A DNA stretch of 64,000 bases from Manihot esculenta. Its lineage: Eukaryota; Streptophyta; Magnoliopsida; Malpighiales; Euphorbiaceae. The position numbers and the translations under genes are program-made. Each line of letters begins with the position of its first letter. Position 1 is the first letter of the stretch. Location of the stretch: NCBI RefSeq assembly GCF_001659605.2, contig NC_035162.2:5909248-5973247 (forward strand), given 5' to 3'. Below the pieces are notes generated by a model. The model searched no databases and was not told the DNA's origin. It worked only from the letters and a program-made list of their open reading frames with translations. This document shows positions 10,450 to 23,672 of the stretch, piece by piece.

Positions 10450-13400
10450 TTAAATGGTTAAAGAAACCTCGAACTGTGAGTTGCCAAGTTCTTCTAGCTT
10501 GTGGACTTCACCGAGGAAGGATCCATTGCTGGGAAAAAGTTTGTGCCCGCCTACTGAAAACTGAGGTTGCCAAATGGGTCCCACTAACAGCCTGCTTAGA
10601 TTAGATGCGTAAAATAGAGAAAAAGGATATTTTAAAAAAAAAAAACAAAAAAAAAATTATTTCTAACTTTTTTTTTCATAAATTTTATTTATTTTTTTAT
10701 TATTTTAAAAATTATTTCTAACTTTTTTTTCATAAATTTTATTTACTTTTTTATATTATAATAAGATATAAATTTACTACTAGTTTTATTTTATTTTATT
10801 TTTAAATTTTTTTAATATTTAATATTTTTAAAATAATTAATAAAAAATAATTTTTAATATATATAAAATAGATAAAAATTATAGAACAAATAGAATATTT
10901 AAGAAGATTGTGAAAAATAAAAGGAAATGAAAAACAATTATTATTATATTTTTCTTATTATTATGACTATTTAAATGTATAAAGTGTGAAAGAGAAAATA
11001 TATTAAGAAAATAATTGAAATTGATACTTCTTTGCTTGGAAAGTGAAAGATGAATAAGAAAATGAAGAACACAAATTTTATTTTTATTTTTATTTTGGTT
11101 ATTTTCTAACAGCTTTATCTAAACATCATTGTCTACTATAAATAGCCTTTGTTGTAATTTGAGGAGATTTAAAAAAAAAATATTTGGAAAATGTTTTAAA
11201 AATTTTTATTTAATTATATTTTTCATTTATTTTAAAAATATATAGAAAATAAAATAGAAAATCCACACTGTTTTTCTTCTCCTTGTCATAAAAAATATTG
11301 TTTTCAATTATTTTCCCTTTAATTTTATTTGCCTTCAAACAAATAAAATGATAATAACAAAATCTTTATTTTTACTCCTTTTGGAGCTTCCTTTCTTTCC
11401 CGATTTGGTGTAAGAGAGTTTTAATAAGGGGATTTGTCTAAAAAACGCCAATTATCAGTAATAGTTAATAATTTATGACCATTGTTAATGTATCGTGTTC
11501 AGGGGACAGAGGCTGCCACCCAGAACTTAGCACTATGACCACCAAATTCCTGCCTGCTCCATCAAAATAAAATCAATAATTATTTAGGAAAATTAAGATT
11601 TTTACATTACAGAAATTTTTTAAATGGCACAAAATCTTACTACTTTTTTACTTATTTTAATTATTAGAAAAAAAAAAAAAAGAAAACTCTTAGTCTCAAA
11701 TCATCAATCAACCACTGAGTAATAATTTATATTAAAACAACGACGCAAGGGGATGTAACAAACAATATAATAAAAAAGATAAATATAAACAAAAATTTTT
11801 TAAAAAAATTATAATTTTATCAATTTTTTATTTTAAAATCTATTATCGTCATTTTAATTCAGAGTTTATTATTTAATTTTATATCTAAATAATAACTTAT
11901 AGTATTATGCTATTTATAAATACATATATTTGGAGAAAATTTATTTATTTTAATGATATCCTTTTGAAATTTAACTTTTTATAATTAAATAAGTGATATA
12001 AAATATTAAAAAATTTTATTTCTCATCATATGTTAAACAATTTTTTGTAGTATCGGCATCTTCAAATATAATTTAACTATATTCTATTATGATAATTTTT
12101 TAATACACAATATTAATCTGATGAAATATGTAAATAATAATAATTATATTTGATAAATTAATAATTAATTTTATGTAGTGTTCGCTTTTTAAAATATATA
12201 TTTTTTATTCAGCTCCCAAAAAGAGTTGAATATTATATTGCAATTTAAAAAAATATATAAATACAAATTAATTTTTATATATATAAAAGTTTACGCCGAA
12301 TATAATATATTTATCTTTCATATATATAAATTAAAAAGTGAAAGCTTAAAATATTTTTTTTTGCTAATTGCAGAGATCAGAGTATTAAAAATGAATACAA
12401 GCTATACTCATAAATAAATTTAATTTAAATATATTTAAATAAATATGAAAGTTTTTCTGGTCTCAATTCTCTATTTCATTTCAAAAAAAATGAATACAAA
12501 TTATGATTGGTCAGTCACATTACAAATATACATTGTCAAGTCTACGACCCAAAATACATTGCTTTTCAGTAATTATACTTGATGTTTGACGTGTCAACTA
12601 ATGGTTGGATGAACGTCAAGGTTACGGTGGTGCCTTATCACATAATTTTTTTAGCAACCGAAATTAACTTTTATAAAAGAACAATAAAACTCTATTTATA
12701 CCCAGTGGGTCCCACCTGGTCCTTTTTACACCGAGAACACTTTTCTTTTCTTTTTTTAAGACATAAATATTATAATGAGATTCACTTAAAAATATTACAA
12801 TTTATATATTTATATTTTAAATTTATTATAAATTGAGTTTGAAAAAAATTACTTCAAATAAAATTGAAATGGTACCATATATTATTAAACTCAATTTAAT
12901 TAAAACTAGTTTCAAATTACAATGTAATTAATTTTTTTAAAACACATTAAAATAAATTTGAATGTTAAAACTTTTTAAACAAAAGGAAAACTATGAATGA
13001 TCAATTTCTTTCTGGATATTGGAAATTTATATTTCATTTAAAAAATTTAAATTTAAAAGTAGAATAAAGAGAGTTGATATTTGAAATAAAATATTATTTT
13101 TTTATATATATAACCACAACTATTTTAAATTTATTGAATTGAGACTAAATTTTATTTGTATCGAGTCGATTTACTAAGTAAAGTGCTCCCAATAATTATT
13201 TACTCTATTTATAAAAATCAAACACTCAATCTCACTTACAATAAAGGAGTGTTGAATTACTCATTCCAACACTATTAATAAAATACTATTTCTTAATGGG
13301 TAAATATTATGATCATTCAAATTTTATCAAAGAATTTAAAAGAAAGTTTTTCTTTCTTTTTCTTCTTTTTATTTTTGTTGTTTGATTTTGTGTTGTTGGT

Positions 13401-16400
13401 GGTATTTTATTTTTACTGGTTTTGGAGCTAGTCTTGATGAGGGATTTTGATTCAAAGGACATGTCGCTTGGGACTTCGACTTTGACTTTCGATATAAATA
13501 TAGAGGATGACTTTAGGTGTGATGTCGGCAATTTAGAACCGCATCAATACATCCAATGGCTAAAGCTCCCGTTGGCCATCTCTAGATAGGTTCTACAATG
13601 TTTGCTCCTTTAGATTGCTTTGTTGATGGACGATTTTCACTATTAGTTACTTTCCTATGTGTTTACATGTCTGCTTGTTTGGTCTTTCTTTATTCTTTGT
13701 TGCTCTGTTGTTGCGATGGTTTTATGATGATTGGCATCGATTCAAGCTGCTTTGATCTCTATTAGTGTTTTCTATGCAGGTTCGTGTGGTTCTAGTGCGA
13801 CGGTGGTGTCAGTTACTTACTTTTCTTGTTAGGTTGTGAATTTTGGTTTGTTTGACTTTTGATTTCTAGTTTTACTTGTTTGATTGGTGGTTTGATTAGT
13901 CTATGTCAGTTATTTACTTTTCGAGTTTGGTTTTTAATTTATGATTTTATTTATTTAATTGGTTGTTTGGTTAGTTTAATTTTGATTTCGATCCTAAATT
14001 TTAATTTAATTGAATTGTGTTTATGTTTGGATTGAGTTTTTAGTGTTTTTGTATCCTACGTATAGTGATGCCTGTGGATCTTAGAAGTGCATGATCAAAC
14101 AGAAATTATCATTTTCTTTTAGATTAAGAATTTGCATTAAAGATAAAAAAGAAACGTCACCGTTCTTTGAAGAATAAAAAGAAATGATGACCAAACATGG
14201 AATATGTTAAGAATAATCAAACGGGTGTTTGATTTGGTAGTTTTATTATTAAGTATGCTAAATCCAAACATGCTGATTCCAGATTCTTCCATATTCCAAG
14301 ACAACTTGTCTTTGGTGGCATTCATGGAAACTTAACAAGGAAGAGATTTTGCAACTATGAAATACTACACATGCATCATTTCTTCTTCAAAAAATTTATC
14401 CATAAAATTGAATAATTATTCTTAATATAACACATTTTTGTAATTAAAATTTAAGACAATAACTTAACAAGGGAGAGATATTGAAAGTATTTAAAACTAT
14501 TCTCATCAAGTCTTGATTTATGAATTTAGGCTAAGAATATGAAAAAACTCAACTCTTTTGATTAGGCAATGTGATTCTCAATATCCTTTGTGTTCATCAA
14601 CTCTTCATTTTAAATGAAAACAGTGCTTCTCCATGCATGCACATGGCCGTGCCTTTTTCTCTTGACCTGAAAAATGATATAATCATGGTATTACTGTAGA
14701 TTCATTTTTCTTTTATAAAAAATTATAACTACAGGGACGTCTCCATAAAAATAATGATCAATCATTAAGAGGCATCTAACATATTCTAAAAAAATGTTTT
14801 TCACATTTAAAAAGAGAAATTTTCATCGTAGAATGACTTAGCTCACTCTGTCATTAAGAAAACATTTTCGGTAATTATTTTTCTTAAACGTCACAAACAC
14901 ACCTAACATGTAGAATTTGTTTGAGAGCAACATGTAAATCTTTCTGTTTAAAATATTTTACGTGAAATAAATACATCCCCTGCTCTCAATCTATTTTATG
15001 TTTCTTTATCTTTTTTTAATAAATAAGAAAAAGGAAAGGTAGATATCAGTATTTGTTTGAATCATCATCTAATTGTGGAATAGCATACAGTAAACAAGCC
15101 CTTTTAAACTAATAATTTTTTTTAAGATTTAAAAATATTAATATTTTATTTGACAAAAGGGTAAAAGTTTTTTAGAGTAAATTTTTGGAGGTTTAAAAGA
15201 ATTTTCAATTTCAACAAATCAAATTGGAGGTTGAAAATGTGTATATTTCTAAACGAGACAGTTGAAGATGGGCCTCATTTATCCCGATACAGGGCCTCTC
15301 TCTCAGTTCTCAGGCTATAGGGCTTAATCACGTATGTAGGTTATAGTCGTGGAATCACTTTGCAGATAGGATGGCCGAAATCCCTTCCCCTTCGCACCCA
15401 AGGTTCTCCAAATGGTCTTCTCCATTTCTATCCGGAATTTTGTTTTTGTGATTTTTGGCGAAAGAAAAATTAAAATCTGCAATCACGTAATCCAGCTTAA
15501 ATTAAATTAAAAGTGCTATAAATTAGTAGATAGATGTTGATTTAAATGGCAGTGATGATGATTTCTTGTTGTTTGTTCTGAAGGCTTTCAACATGCTGTG
15601 CATGGGAGGGATATTGGAATTCTTTATGATGAACAGAGCGGTGGACCCTTAACCTTATATATGGCCAAATCGTGAATAGATAAAGATTCATGAGAATATA
15701 CACTCCCAAAGCTACCAATCACCGTCCATCTACCACTAAGCTTTCTTAACGCGTAAGCTCCTACAATCAAATGGCTGATTTAATTGAATAATAATAACTG
15801 GTCGTAACATGTCAAACCCTTTATTTAATCAACTTTAAGGATCAAAAGAATCACCAAAAGCACTAGACAATATGCTTTTGATTAGTTGATGTGTGAGAGA
15901 GAGAGAATGCTTTTGTTCATCTCCAAATTATGCATGGCTAACATGTAATCCACTCCACTCCATATTATTATTAGATGCTAAATAACAAAAGTTCCACTTG
16001 GTACTTTAAAGTCTTCATTTTTGGCTATCTTTTGTCCAGTTGGTTTTCTAAACTTAAAGCGGATATGAGAATGAAAATGGTGGTTTACGTCTCTTTTCAT
16101 TAGCGTTAAGGCTAAGAATTAAATTAATTTTCTAAGTAAAATACTCCAAAATTTTCAATTATGCAATTCTTAATTTGTGTTCTGCAAAATAAATAAATAA
16201 ATATATTATGGATCCAAATCAAACATGCCCAACCTGCAGCTTCAGTTTGAAGAATGCTCGGGATCCAATTACTTTCCTCAAATATCTCAATTTAGATACA
16301 GTCATTTACATTCAAAGTGCAAAGGGACAAAAATTTGAAAAGAAGAGCTTTACTTCTCCGAAGGCGAAGGTATACAGGAGATGAATGATGCTCACACGAG

Positions 16401-17060
16401 GACCTGCCATTGCATTTACCATTAAAAATTAAAACCACTACTTCCCACAAATATGAATGAATATCACGTCATATTGATAGGCAGCAGTTTTCTTTGTTCG
16501 GAATTTCTTCTCTTTAGTTACGATGTAAGAGGAGAGGGAGAGCACCGTGAGCGTCAGATTGCTGTATTTCTTTAATAAGAGTAATAGGCTTAACATTTTA
16601 TACACACAACGAAATTTTGTTTATTAAATTAAACATAGCAAAAGATTTTAGATGTTTTTATCTAAAAATTATATCATACAGAGTTTGTTTCTTACCCACA
16701 AGATTAAAAAGATACCACCTCAAAAATGAAACCATCAACTGCACCTTTACAAAAAAGAATATGCATGCCATTTTTTTTTTTTTTTATTCACAATGGACAA
16801 TACAACTTTGTCAAGTGGAGTGAATATGATATTCGAAACTTGGCCTCCTTTTAACTTTTGAATTGGGTTCATGCTCTATGGCCTAAGCGACATCTTTCCA
16901 TATCTTTCTTTTCAGGAGCAAATTAAAAGGGGAAAAAACAATAAATCAGAGAGGAGAAAGCTAACATCATGAATTAAAAAAAGAAAAAAGAAGCAAAGTA
17001 TCCCCAAAGCAGATCACTTTGTGAGCAGGTGAACCAATACTGAGTCGGTGTCTTCGATAA
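10450..17060. other. Long AT-rich intergenic region, no gene seen
   Basis: Homopolymer runs and AT-rich low-complexity sequence dominate 10600-13320. 13320-14080 is T/G-rich and of different texture, possibly a decayed repeat. About 14110-14340 has weakly self-complementary TTTGGTCAT / ATGTTTGG-type sequence that could be an old MITE. A short ATG frame at 15384 (26 codons) is preceded by GC-richer sequence and may be a gene remnant. I found no domain or splice-consistent gene model. Confidence 0.5.
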
Positions 17061-17069
17061 AGTTGCATT

Positions 17070-18107
17070 TCATTTACCTGCATAAGAGTTGAGAAAAGTT
17101 TAGAATCTATTTGAAATCTAAGTTTAAGACATTTAACAAAACAAAGGTTGAGACTTTAGATTTTACCATTTACAAACACCTTTCTTATGAATGTGAGGAA
17201 AATAATAATTAAAGCGACTCCGGCTAACAGTCCAATAATAATCGCAAATGTCTTCTCCCCTTCATTGATTGATTTATCTGCAACCCACCAAATATTTCAA
17301 TGAATTTTTTGATATTAAAATATTTCAAAGCAACTATGAGGAAATTGAAAACTTCAACAATGGCTTACCATTGTGAGTCTTGGTATAAGCATGTGCACCA
17401 CCGGTGGAGTACCTAGCATAGCACTTAGCCAAGAACATATCACCGTAAATTGCAGTGCCGCAATCATTTTTCAGCCGGCTGATAGCCTCCGACACGCAAT
17501 CCTGACACTGTCCAAAACCCAAATCCCCAACACATTGAGCCACACCCTGGACCTCGCCCGATCCACCAACTCGATATGGCCCACCAGCCCGAGCAAGGCC
17601 CGCCATCACTGCATCCCTAACACTCATAGCATCCGTATCGTACCCAATGGACGGCCCACATTTCTTCAAGACCACAGTCTTATCCTCCACTCCCAAAAAC
17701 GTAGTATTATCGTACTTAACATAACAACCTTGAAGCTGCACTGCTCCACCGCATGTCTGAGAACACAAAGAACCGAGTTGACTCACTGCACGAGCGACAC
17801 AGGTGGCGCAATCTGGCATGGAAAGGTCACCGCGACACTGGAAAAGGCCGTAGACGACGTCTTGTGGGGTGGAGCCCATGATGGTATAGTTGTTGTAAGA
17901 GGAGTAGGTGGCTGAGTTGACAAGAGAAGTGAGAAGAGAGTTGATGTTGGACTCGTAAGGTGAGCCTGGTGCATATCTCTGTTGAGTGCAGCCTCCAAAG
18001 ACGAAGTCGTCTGTGGAGGAGGAAGGTGAAGCAATAGGAAGAGAGGACAGACTGCAGGAGATGAAAATGAAGATTAAGAGAAGATCAGAGGTTGTTGTTG
18101 TTGCCAT
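17070..18107 (-). CDS. Plasmodesmata-located protein-like, two DUF26 domains, 3 exons
   Basis: Exon 1 is 18107-17369, exon 2 17277-17167 and exon 3 17077-17070 (last codons Gly-Lys-stop). All junctions are GT-AG and in phase, giving 285 aa. A signal peptide (about 1-26) is followed by two Gnk2/DUF26 domains. Each carries the C-x8-C-x2-C signature, visible as CRGDLSMPDCATC (about residue 91) and CVGDLGFGQCQDC (about 192), plus extra Cys residues for disulphides. Exon 2 encodes an acidic linker and one C-terminal transmembrane helix (about 254-275) with a tail of about ten residues. Two ectodomains, one helix, a very short tail and no kinase are the PDLP hallmark. These proteins sit at plasmodesmata and regulate callose and cell-to-cell transport. 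The secreted cysteine-rich repeat proteins lack the helix, so the tiny exon 2/3 model decides the class. Confidence 0.93.
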
Positions 18108-18155
18108 CTCTTGGCAAAGTTATTTTCTTTGTTGAGTGAGAGAGATTGAGGTTTT

Positions 18156-18168
18156 TAAGGAATATATA
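18156..18168 (-). promoter_or_regulatory. TATA-like element of the PDLP-like gene
   Basis: On the minus strand ACATATATATTCC lies about 50-60 bases before the ATG at 18107, a fitting distance for a plant TATA box with a short leader. Confidence 0.45.
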
Positions 18169-18199
18169 TGTGTGTGTACTGAGAAATCTCATGTTGCGT

Positions 18200-20127
18200 T
18201 AATGTAAGACTGCTTTCTCCCACTTGTTGGCCACTTCATTTCAATTTTTAAATTTTTGTCCTTATTATTGCGATATGCGTAAAAGACTAAAAAGCAAAAG
18301 GCAAGAGTGAAAAAAAATAAAAGAAATTAAAAATTTTAGTCTAAATAAATAGAAGTAACTAGAAAGAAAAGGTGTGTAAAGAAATTGAGAAGTAATTGGT
18401 TATTGGGGAAGATAGCTTTTGCAAGCGAGGCACATAAAACAACTGTGCTCACCGCACTTTCCACTTTTAGAATCCAAAAGAAATTCATTCGCTTTTAAAA
18501 GCTGAGTTGAAAAGATCAAGACCTAAAACAAAATCAATAAATGCATAAAAGCAGGTTGAAAAGGAAGACAAATATTTTTAACAAATCAATTAATCTGAGT
18601 TCGCTATATGCTTAATTTGTGTTAAACAAAATATGTAAAGTTTTGAGTATATTATATTATTTTTGAAAATTTTTTTTAATTTTTATTTATTGTATCATAG
18701 GAGTGTTAATCATACGAATATTAAACTTTTTCATTCATTAAACAGCTAAAAAAATCTTTATTATGTGAGAAAATATAGTTAATAAATCTAAAATATAGTC
18801 AGTGGCGATCCAAAAAATTTTTAAAAAATCTGATATCAATATTATTTAAAAAATGAAAATATTAAACATAAGTTTTTCAAATTGATTTTTAAGTATTAAG
18901 AGTTCAAAATCAAAAAAAAAAAAAAATTAGCAGTGTCAATTTACTTTTTTCAATATTAGCGAAGGCAAATTCTCTATAAACTCCAACCTTAATCAACAAG
19001 ATGGAGCAAAGTCGCATGCGAATATTATGTGGGTCAACTGAATTTAATGCACCAAGAAATTGGTAAATCTAAAATACGAATATTAGTAATGATTAAAGAA
19101 TAAAAACATAGGAATCACATTAATGTTTCATAAAAAAAAAAAATATCAAGTTTGATTTTTAAAAACAATATTGTCAGCTAAAAATTTCGATTTTATGTAC
19201 CATAAAACAGAAATGTTGGAATATATAAAAAATATATATATATAAAATTTTGGATTTTGATAAAGAAAAATTCATTAGCCCTCTAATTAAATAGGACGAT
19301 AATATTTTTTATTCTAGAGTTTTGCACTATGATGAAAGCAATATTGATGGGTGTGTCAGAAGAAGCCCATATTGCAGGTAGCCCAATTAACTAAAGTTTT
19401 ACTAATTTTGTTCTAATTGAACCCACTTCATCATAATTTTTGGAAAAAATAGTAGACAAACACATTCATCTGAACAAATAATGCCCAGATATAGTTAAAT
19501 TCTTCAGTTCTCTCATTCGAATCCCATATAAAATCAGTGGATATGAAATCTGATATTACTATCAAAGGTTGAATAGAAACCCTTTGTTTACAGAACCTGA
19601 GATTTGGAATCTAGTTTTCTTCTCAATATGCTCTCTCAAGCTTTCAGAAAGAGCATCATGCCTCTTCAATTTTTTACTCAGACATAAGAAGCTTACCAAG
19701 CCTTTAATTATAAATCCTAAAACTGAAACTTTAGTCAGGCCTAAGAAGCTTCCATGTTGAAGTTTTCATGTCAACGCCTTAATAGTTGCTGCAAATTTTC
19801 AACCTTAGCCTCAAATTAAAGGAAAATCATGTCCATCTTGGAAGACATGAAGGTTGAAGTCCGAGACAGTTAACCGACTTACAAAACTATCAGACAAAAT
19901 TGAAATTTTCTTTCTAAAATTCTTTGCATATAGAAACCAAGTCTTACAAAATATCATCTTGATCCCACTCTTTTCTTGTGTTCCCACTAAAATAAACCTA
20001 ACAAGAATTCAGAATTGAAATTCTAAGAAAGGGATAGGAAGAAAAACCAAGATTCCCTTTCTTGTTCATTTCAATTCCCACTTCTCCAGGCCTTTTTATG
20101 TCTGTGTTTTTCAACAATTTTGCTCAT
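18200..20127. other. AT-rich intergenic, no gene seen
   Basis: Low-complexity AT sequence with poly-A runs (18909-18925, 19130-19143). The part next to the Nudix gene (about 19560-20127) is less AT-biased and includes that gene's expected 3' untranslated region. A short open frame at 19569-19760 has no recognisable domain. Confidence 0.5.
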
Positions 20128-21176
20128 TTACAAATTGAGTTTGTTCTGGTAGCTTAAAGTACAAGAAACAACTTTTTCCTGTTCAAGTTGCTGCTGAGAC
20201 CTCAGTCGATTAACTAAGCTATCTAAGGCTTCCTTCATCCACCAATGTTGACAGCATTCCTTTGCATCTGCCACACTCATCTACACATCAAAAAAATAAA
20301 GTTGGGAAAACAAAAACCAGCAATTCTTGTGTAATATGTGCAGTTTTGACGATGAGGCTAAATGCGATATTATTCACATCAGGTGCATACCCATTTTCTT
20401 TGACGAACGTTTTTCTCAGGCCAGAAATCCAATTCCTCCTGAACAAGTAGAGGGAACATGTAACCTTCATAATAGGTGTCATGTGTTTTGCTCTTGAAAC
20501 TCCATTTTCCTAATTCAAGCTGAAAGAAGATGTCCAAACTCAGAACAAGAAAATGCATAACCAGTAAACCGAACATTCAAGAAGTTGAGGAGGAAAAAAA
20601 AGCAGCTAACCTCAACAATGCCTCGCACTCCAGCTTCCTCTAATGTCTCCCTTGAAGCTGCCTCTTTTATTGTTTCATCTAATTCCCAACCTCCCTGAAG
20701 TCAAATCATATTGAGTGGAACATGTGAGAAAAGGAATTAATCGAAACGAACATAACTAAAAGCAAATTACATATGACTTGTTGGAGATATTAAGTTAGGT
20801 ACCTTGGGAAACAACATTCCTTTTCCTTTCTGGGAACTGATAACAAGAACTTCTAACGCATCTTCAATGTCCAAGAAATCTGGATACCCAATTTTGTATT
20901 TGTAAGGTATACAGCTGCATAAGGTGAAAAGGAGGTAAGAAATAAGTAACCAAAAAAATCTTGAAACTAAGTTACTAAGAGAAACCATTATATAATTTAA
21001 AAGCAGGGGAAACTCGTTAATTAGATTCCCAAAAAGCTAATCCGTTAAAAAGAAAAAAGGAATAGAGAGACGCACCCAACAACTTGACGAAGACCAGCTT
21101 TAGTGTAGCGCTGCAAATGTCTGCCCGTGCGAGAAACCAGAGCAACAACATTTTCTTGGGAGACCAAAGCCACCAT
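20128..21176 (-). CDS. Nudix hydrolase, AtNUDT4/12/13/17/18/21-like, 5 exons
   Basis: Exons are 21176-21076, 20914-20803, 20694-20611, 20519-20391 and 20280-20128, joined at GT-AG sites in phase to 192 aa ending in TAA. Exon 3 holds a full Nudix box: it fits G-x5-E-x7-RE-U-x-EE-x-G-U, seen as GGWELDE...RETLEEAGV. The N-terminus has the RTGRHLQRY and RQVVGCIPYKYK segments, and exon 4 has YEGYMFPLLVQEEL, both characteristic of the plant subgroup related to diphosphoinositol polyphosphate phosphohydrolases. The likely activity is Mg-dependent hydrolysis of a nucleoside- or inositol-linked diphosphate; the exact substrate cannot be read from sequence. A WWMKEAL motif precedes a Gln-rich end in exon 5. 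There is no clear N-terminal targeting peptide. It appears intact. Confidence 0.95.
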
Positions 21177-21399
21177 AGTTTCAATTTTGTTTGTGATTTG
21201 GAAACAGAAAAAAGAGAGAGAATAAAAATGGGATTGTATTCTGTGGAATAATGATGAGGAAATGATAAGGGAAAGGTTATAAAAGGTATGGATTTTGTGT
21301 TAGTGGTTATGAAGAGCAAAAGAAGACAGCTGAGCTGCTCCTATTAATAATGGGGAGGGAGAAGGAAGAGGGACAGGGGCGTGAATTCAGTGTCGGACC

Positions 21400-23131
21400 C
21401 TCCTATCTTAAGGTCATTTCTCATGCACCCAAGAGTACGTGTTGCTGACTTTGACTTTTATTACACTATCTAGATGATCCACAAATATTAAAAGTCCTTC
21501 GCCGTTAAACCAAGTCATTCCTGCATTGAATAACTCTTCAAAATCTAGAAACCAAATCAAATTACCTTAACATCCCCATATGATTAACATTCTTTGTAAA
21601 GTGTTTGAGGTTATATTATTTATTCACTTCTATTTATTTTTTTTTAATTATATTATAAAGTGACTATAATAAATATTCCAAGAGTTAATTTTTGAATTAT
21701 TCGACAAAAATGATTTTTCAGCTAAAGTTATAGTTTAATAATTATTTAATATATTTTTTAAAATTGATAATTCTATTTTAAAATTTAAAACTGCTATATG
21801 TTTTTCAAGTGCTTATTTAATTTATTATTAAAAAAATTTTACAGAAAATTATTTATTTAGATCTAAAAAAATTAAGAACGTATGCAACTAATATTTCATA
21901 ATTTTAAACTCTAAGCATTTTACCTATATATCTTTAGAGAATAATTATCAAAATTAGAAATCGAGTCTAAATTGTATCAAAGCATTTGAAAAATGGTGCT
22001 ATTGGATTGTAAAATTTCAGCAGTTACAAACTTATTTATTTCAAAATACTATATTTCTAAGAGATATATTTTCTAATATAAGTATCCATAACATAAAAAA
22101 TTATAAAATTATTTAAATTAAATAATGAATTTCATTAAGAAAACATGTCAAAATATATTATCACAATTCTCAATAAAGTGTGCTAGATAAAATATAGAGA
22201 TTTCTATTTTTTCTAGGTTCAGCAAATCTTGATTCTATAGCTCTCTTTTTATTCGCATAGATATTCACACAGACCGCGCTAGTTTTTTTATAATAATAAT
22301 TTATTTTCCTTTTTTAAAAAGTTCTCACAACATGCAATTTTGAAAGGATATGTAAAATTAAAAAAAAAAAAAAAAAGATTAATGGTCTATCCAAATATCT
22401 CTGATGGAAATCTTTCCACATTTAAATTAAATTTAAAATTTTTAAAAACTTTAAAAAATAATTAAAATTTTGAAAGGATATATAAAATTAAAAGCGTAAC
22501 TCGACTTAACTCCATGTCAATAAATTCATATGCTTTAATTTAATACATAAAAATTTTAAAAAATAATTTATAGTTGAATATATTAATTTATAAATAAAAT
22601 AAAAATATGTAAAAATTGAAAATCAACTATATTAAGTAATGTTTACATGTAATTAAAATATAGTAACGTAAGATATATTATTAATTTTGTAAATTAAAAT
22701 AATTTAGATTTAATTAATTTTTTATACAATAATTAAATTTTAACCTACCCACATATTCAAGCAATAGAAAATAAATAAATAAAATTTTAAATTTGCGATA
22801 ATTATAAATTTTGTTATGCATATTTTTATAAAAATTTTAAATAAAAATAAATTAAATTGAAATTATCATCCGTTTAAATTATTAAAAGCCACATCTATTT
22901 AAATTTAAAAATTAAACCTTTATGTTGATATATTAAACATCATAACTTTAGTTTTTAGATATCTTATAAATTACAAATACATTACTAGATATTATTAATA
23001 ATTTTATTTATTTATTTTTAAAAACTCATTAAAATAACATAAATTTTAATTCTATGAAATATAGTTATTTTAAACTATTTTCAAATTAAATGGACACAGT
23101 GTTAATTATTAATTATTAAATTTACTAAATA
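21400..23131. other. AT-rich intergenic flank of the retrotransposon nest
   Basis: Very AT-rich sequence with poly-A runs (22361-22377) and no gene, ending in the target site GTTGT of element T. The other half of this intergenic region resumes at 58966. Confidence 0.6.
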
Positions 23132-23136
23132 GTTGT

Positions 23137-23594
23137 TGATGACCGCTGGATTCCTTCACCCCGGGCCAGGGGCTTGACCACAGCCCAAGGCCCATGACGT
23201 AGAGGCCCACACACCTGATACACATAACAAGTCTGGCTCATCCAACCCTCAAGGTCGGACTCGACCCATCCTCTCCACTCAGGCTTAGCGTCCGGCCCAA
23301 CTCTCGGCCCAGCCCAGGATCCAGAAAAATATTCACCAGACAGCTTGGCAGATCCGCCCGAACGTACGCACGAGGGGAATCAGAGGCCGTTACGCATGGA
23401 GCAGGCGGCTGATACCCTAGTACCTCCGAATCCGCATGGCAGAGACGCGTGGCCCAATCCTAGAGAGACCTTTACACGTCACCAGCAAGCAAGACAATGT
23501 ATAAAAGAGGAGTCCCCTCCTCAGAAAGAGAAAGGTCTTATTCAGTAATACAAAACCCTTGTAAAACCCTATTCTATTGGATCTCAGATCATCA
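23137..23594 (+). repeat. 5' LTR of element T
   Basis: Begins TGATGACCGCTGG and ends GATCATCA. It has the same length as the 3' LTR, and I count three differences between them (two T/C, one G/T), about 0.65 %. With a plant rate near 1.3e-8 per site per year this would be roughly a quarter of a million years; the rate is an assumption. A TATA box (TATAAAA) is at 23500-23506. Confidence 0.97.
23500..23506 (+). promoter_or_regulatory. TATA box in 5' LTR of element T
   Basis: TATAAAA lies 88 bp before the LTR end, consistent with transcription starting in the last about 60 bases of the LTR. The same box is in the 3' LTR at 58866-58872. Confidence 0.7.
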
Positions 23595-23596
23595 AT

Positions 23597-23608
23597 TGGC
23601 GCCGTCTG
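23597..23608 (+). promoter_or_regulatory. Primer binding site of element T
   Basis: TGGCGCCGTCTG starts two bases after the LTR. TGGCGCC at this position is the usual primer site of Tat/Athila elements, complementary to the 3' end of a tRNA (Asp type is usual in the lineage; I infer it here). Confidence 0.85.
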
Positions 23609-23672
23609 TGAGAAACGAAGGAGATCTTTTCATCACCGGAGTTTTCACTTTCAAAACCCACTGAGATCCACA

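Noticed and set aside
14110..14345. A possible MITE with inverted TTTGGTCAT / ATGTTTGG-type ends
   Set aside because: Complementarity is too weak and no target duplication could be assigned.
15384..15464. Short ATG frame of 26 codons in GC-richer sequence
   Set aside because: Could be a first exon remnant but has no continuation, donor or homology I can defend.
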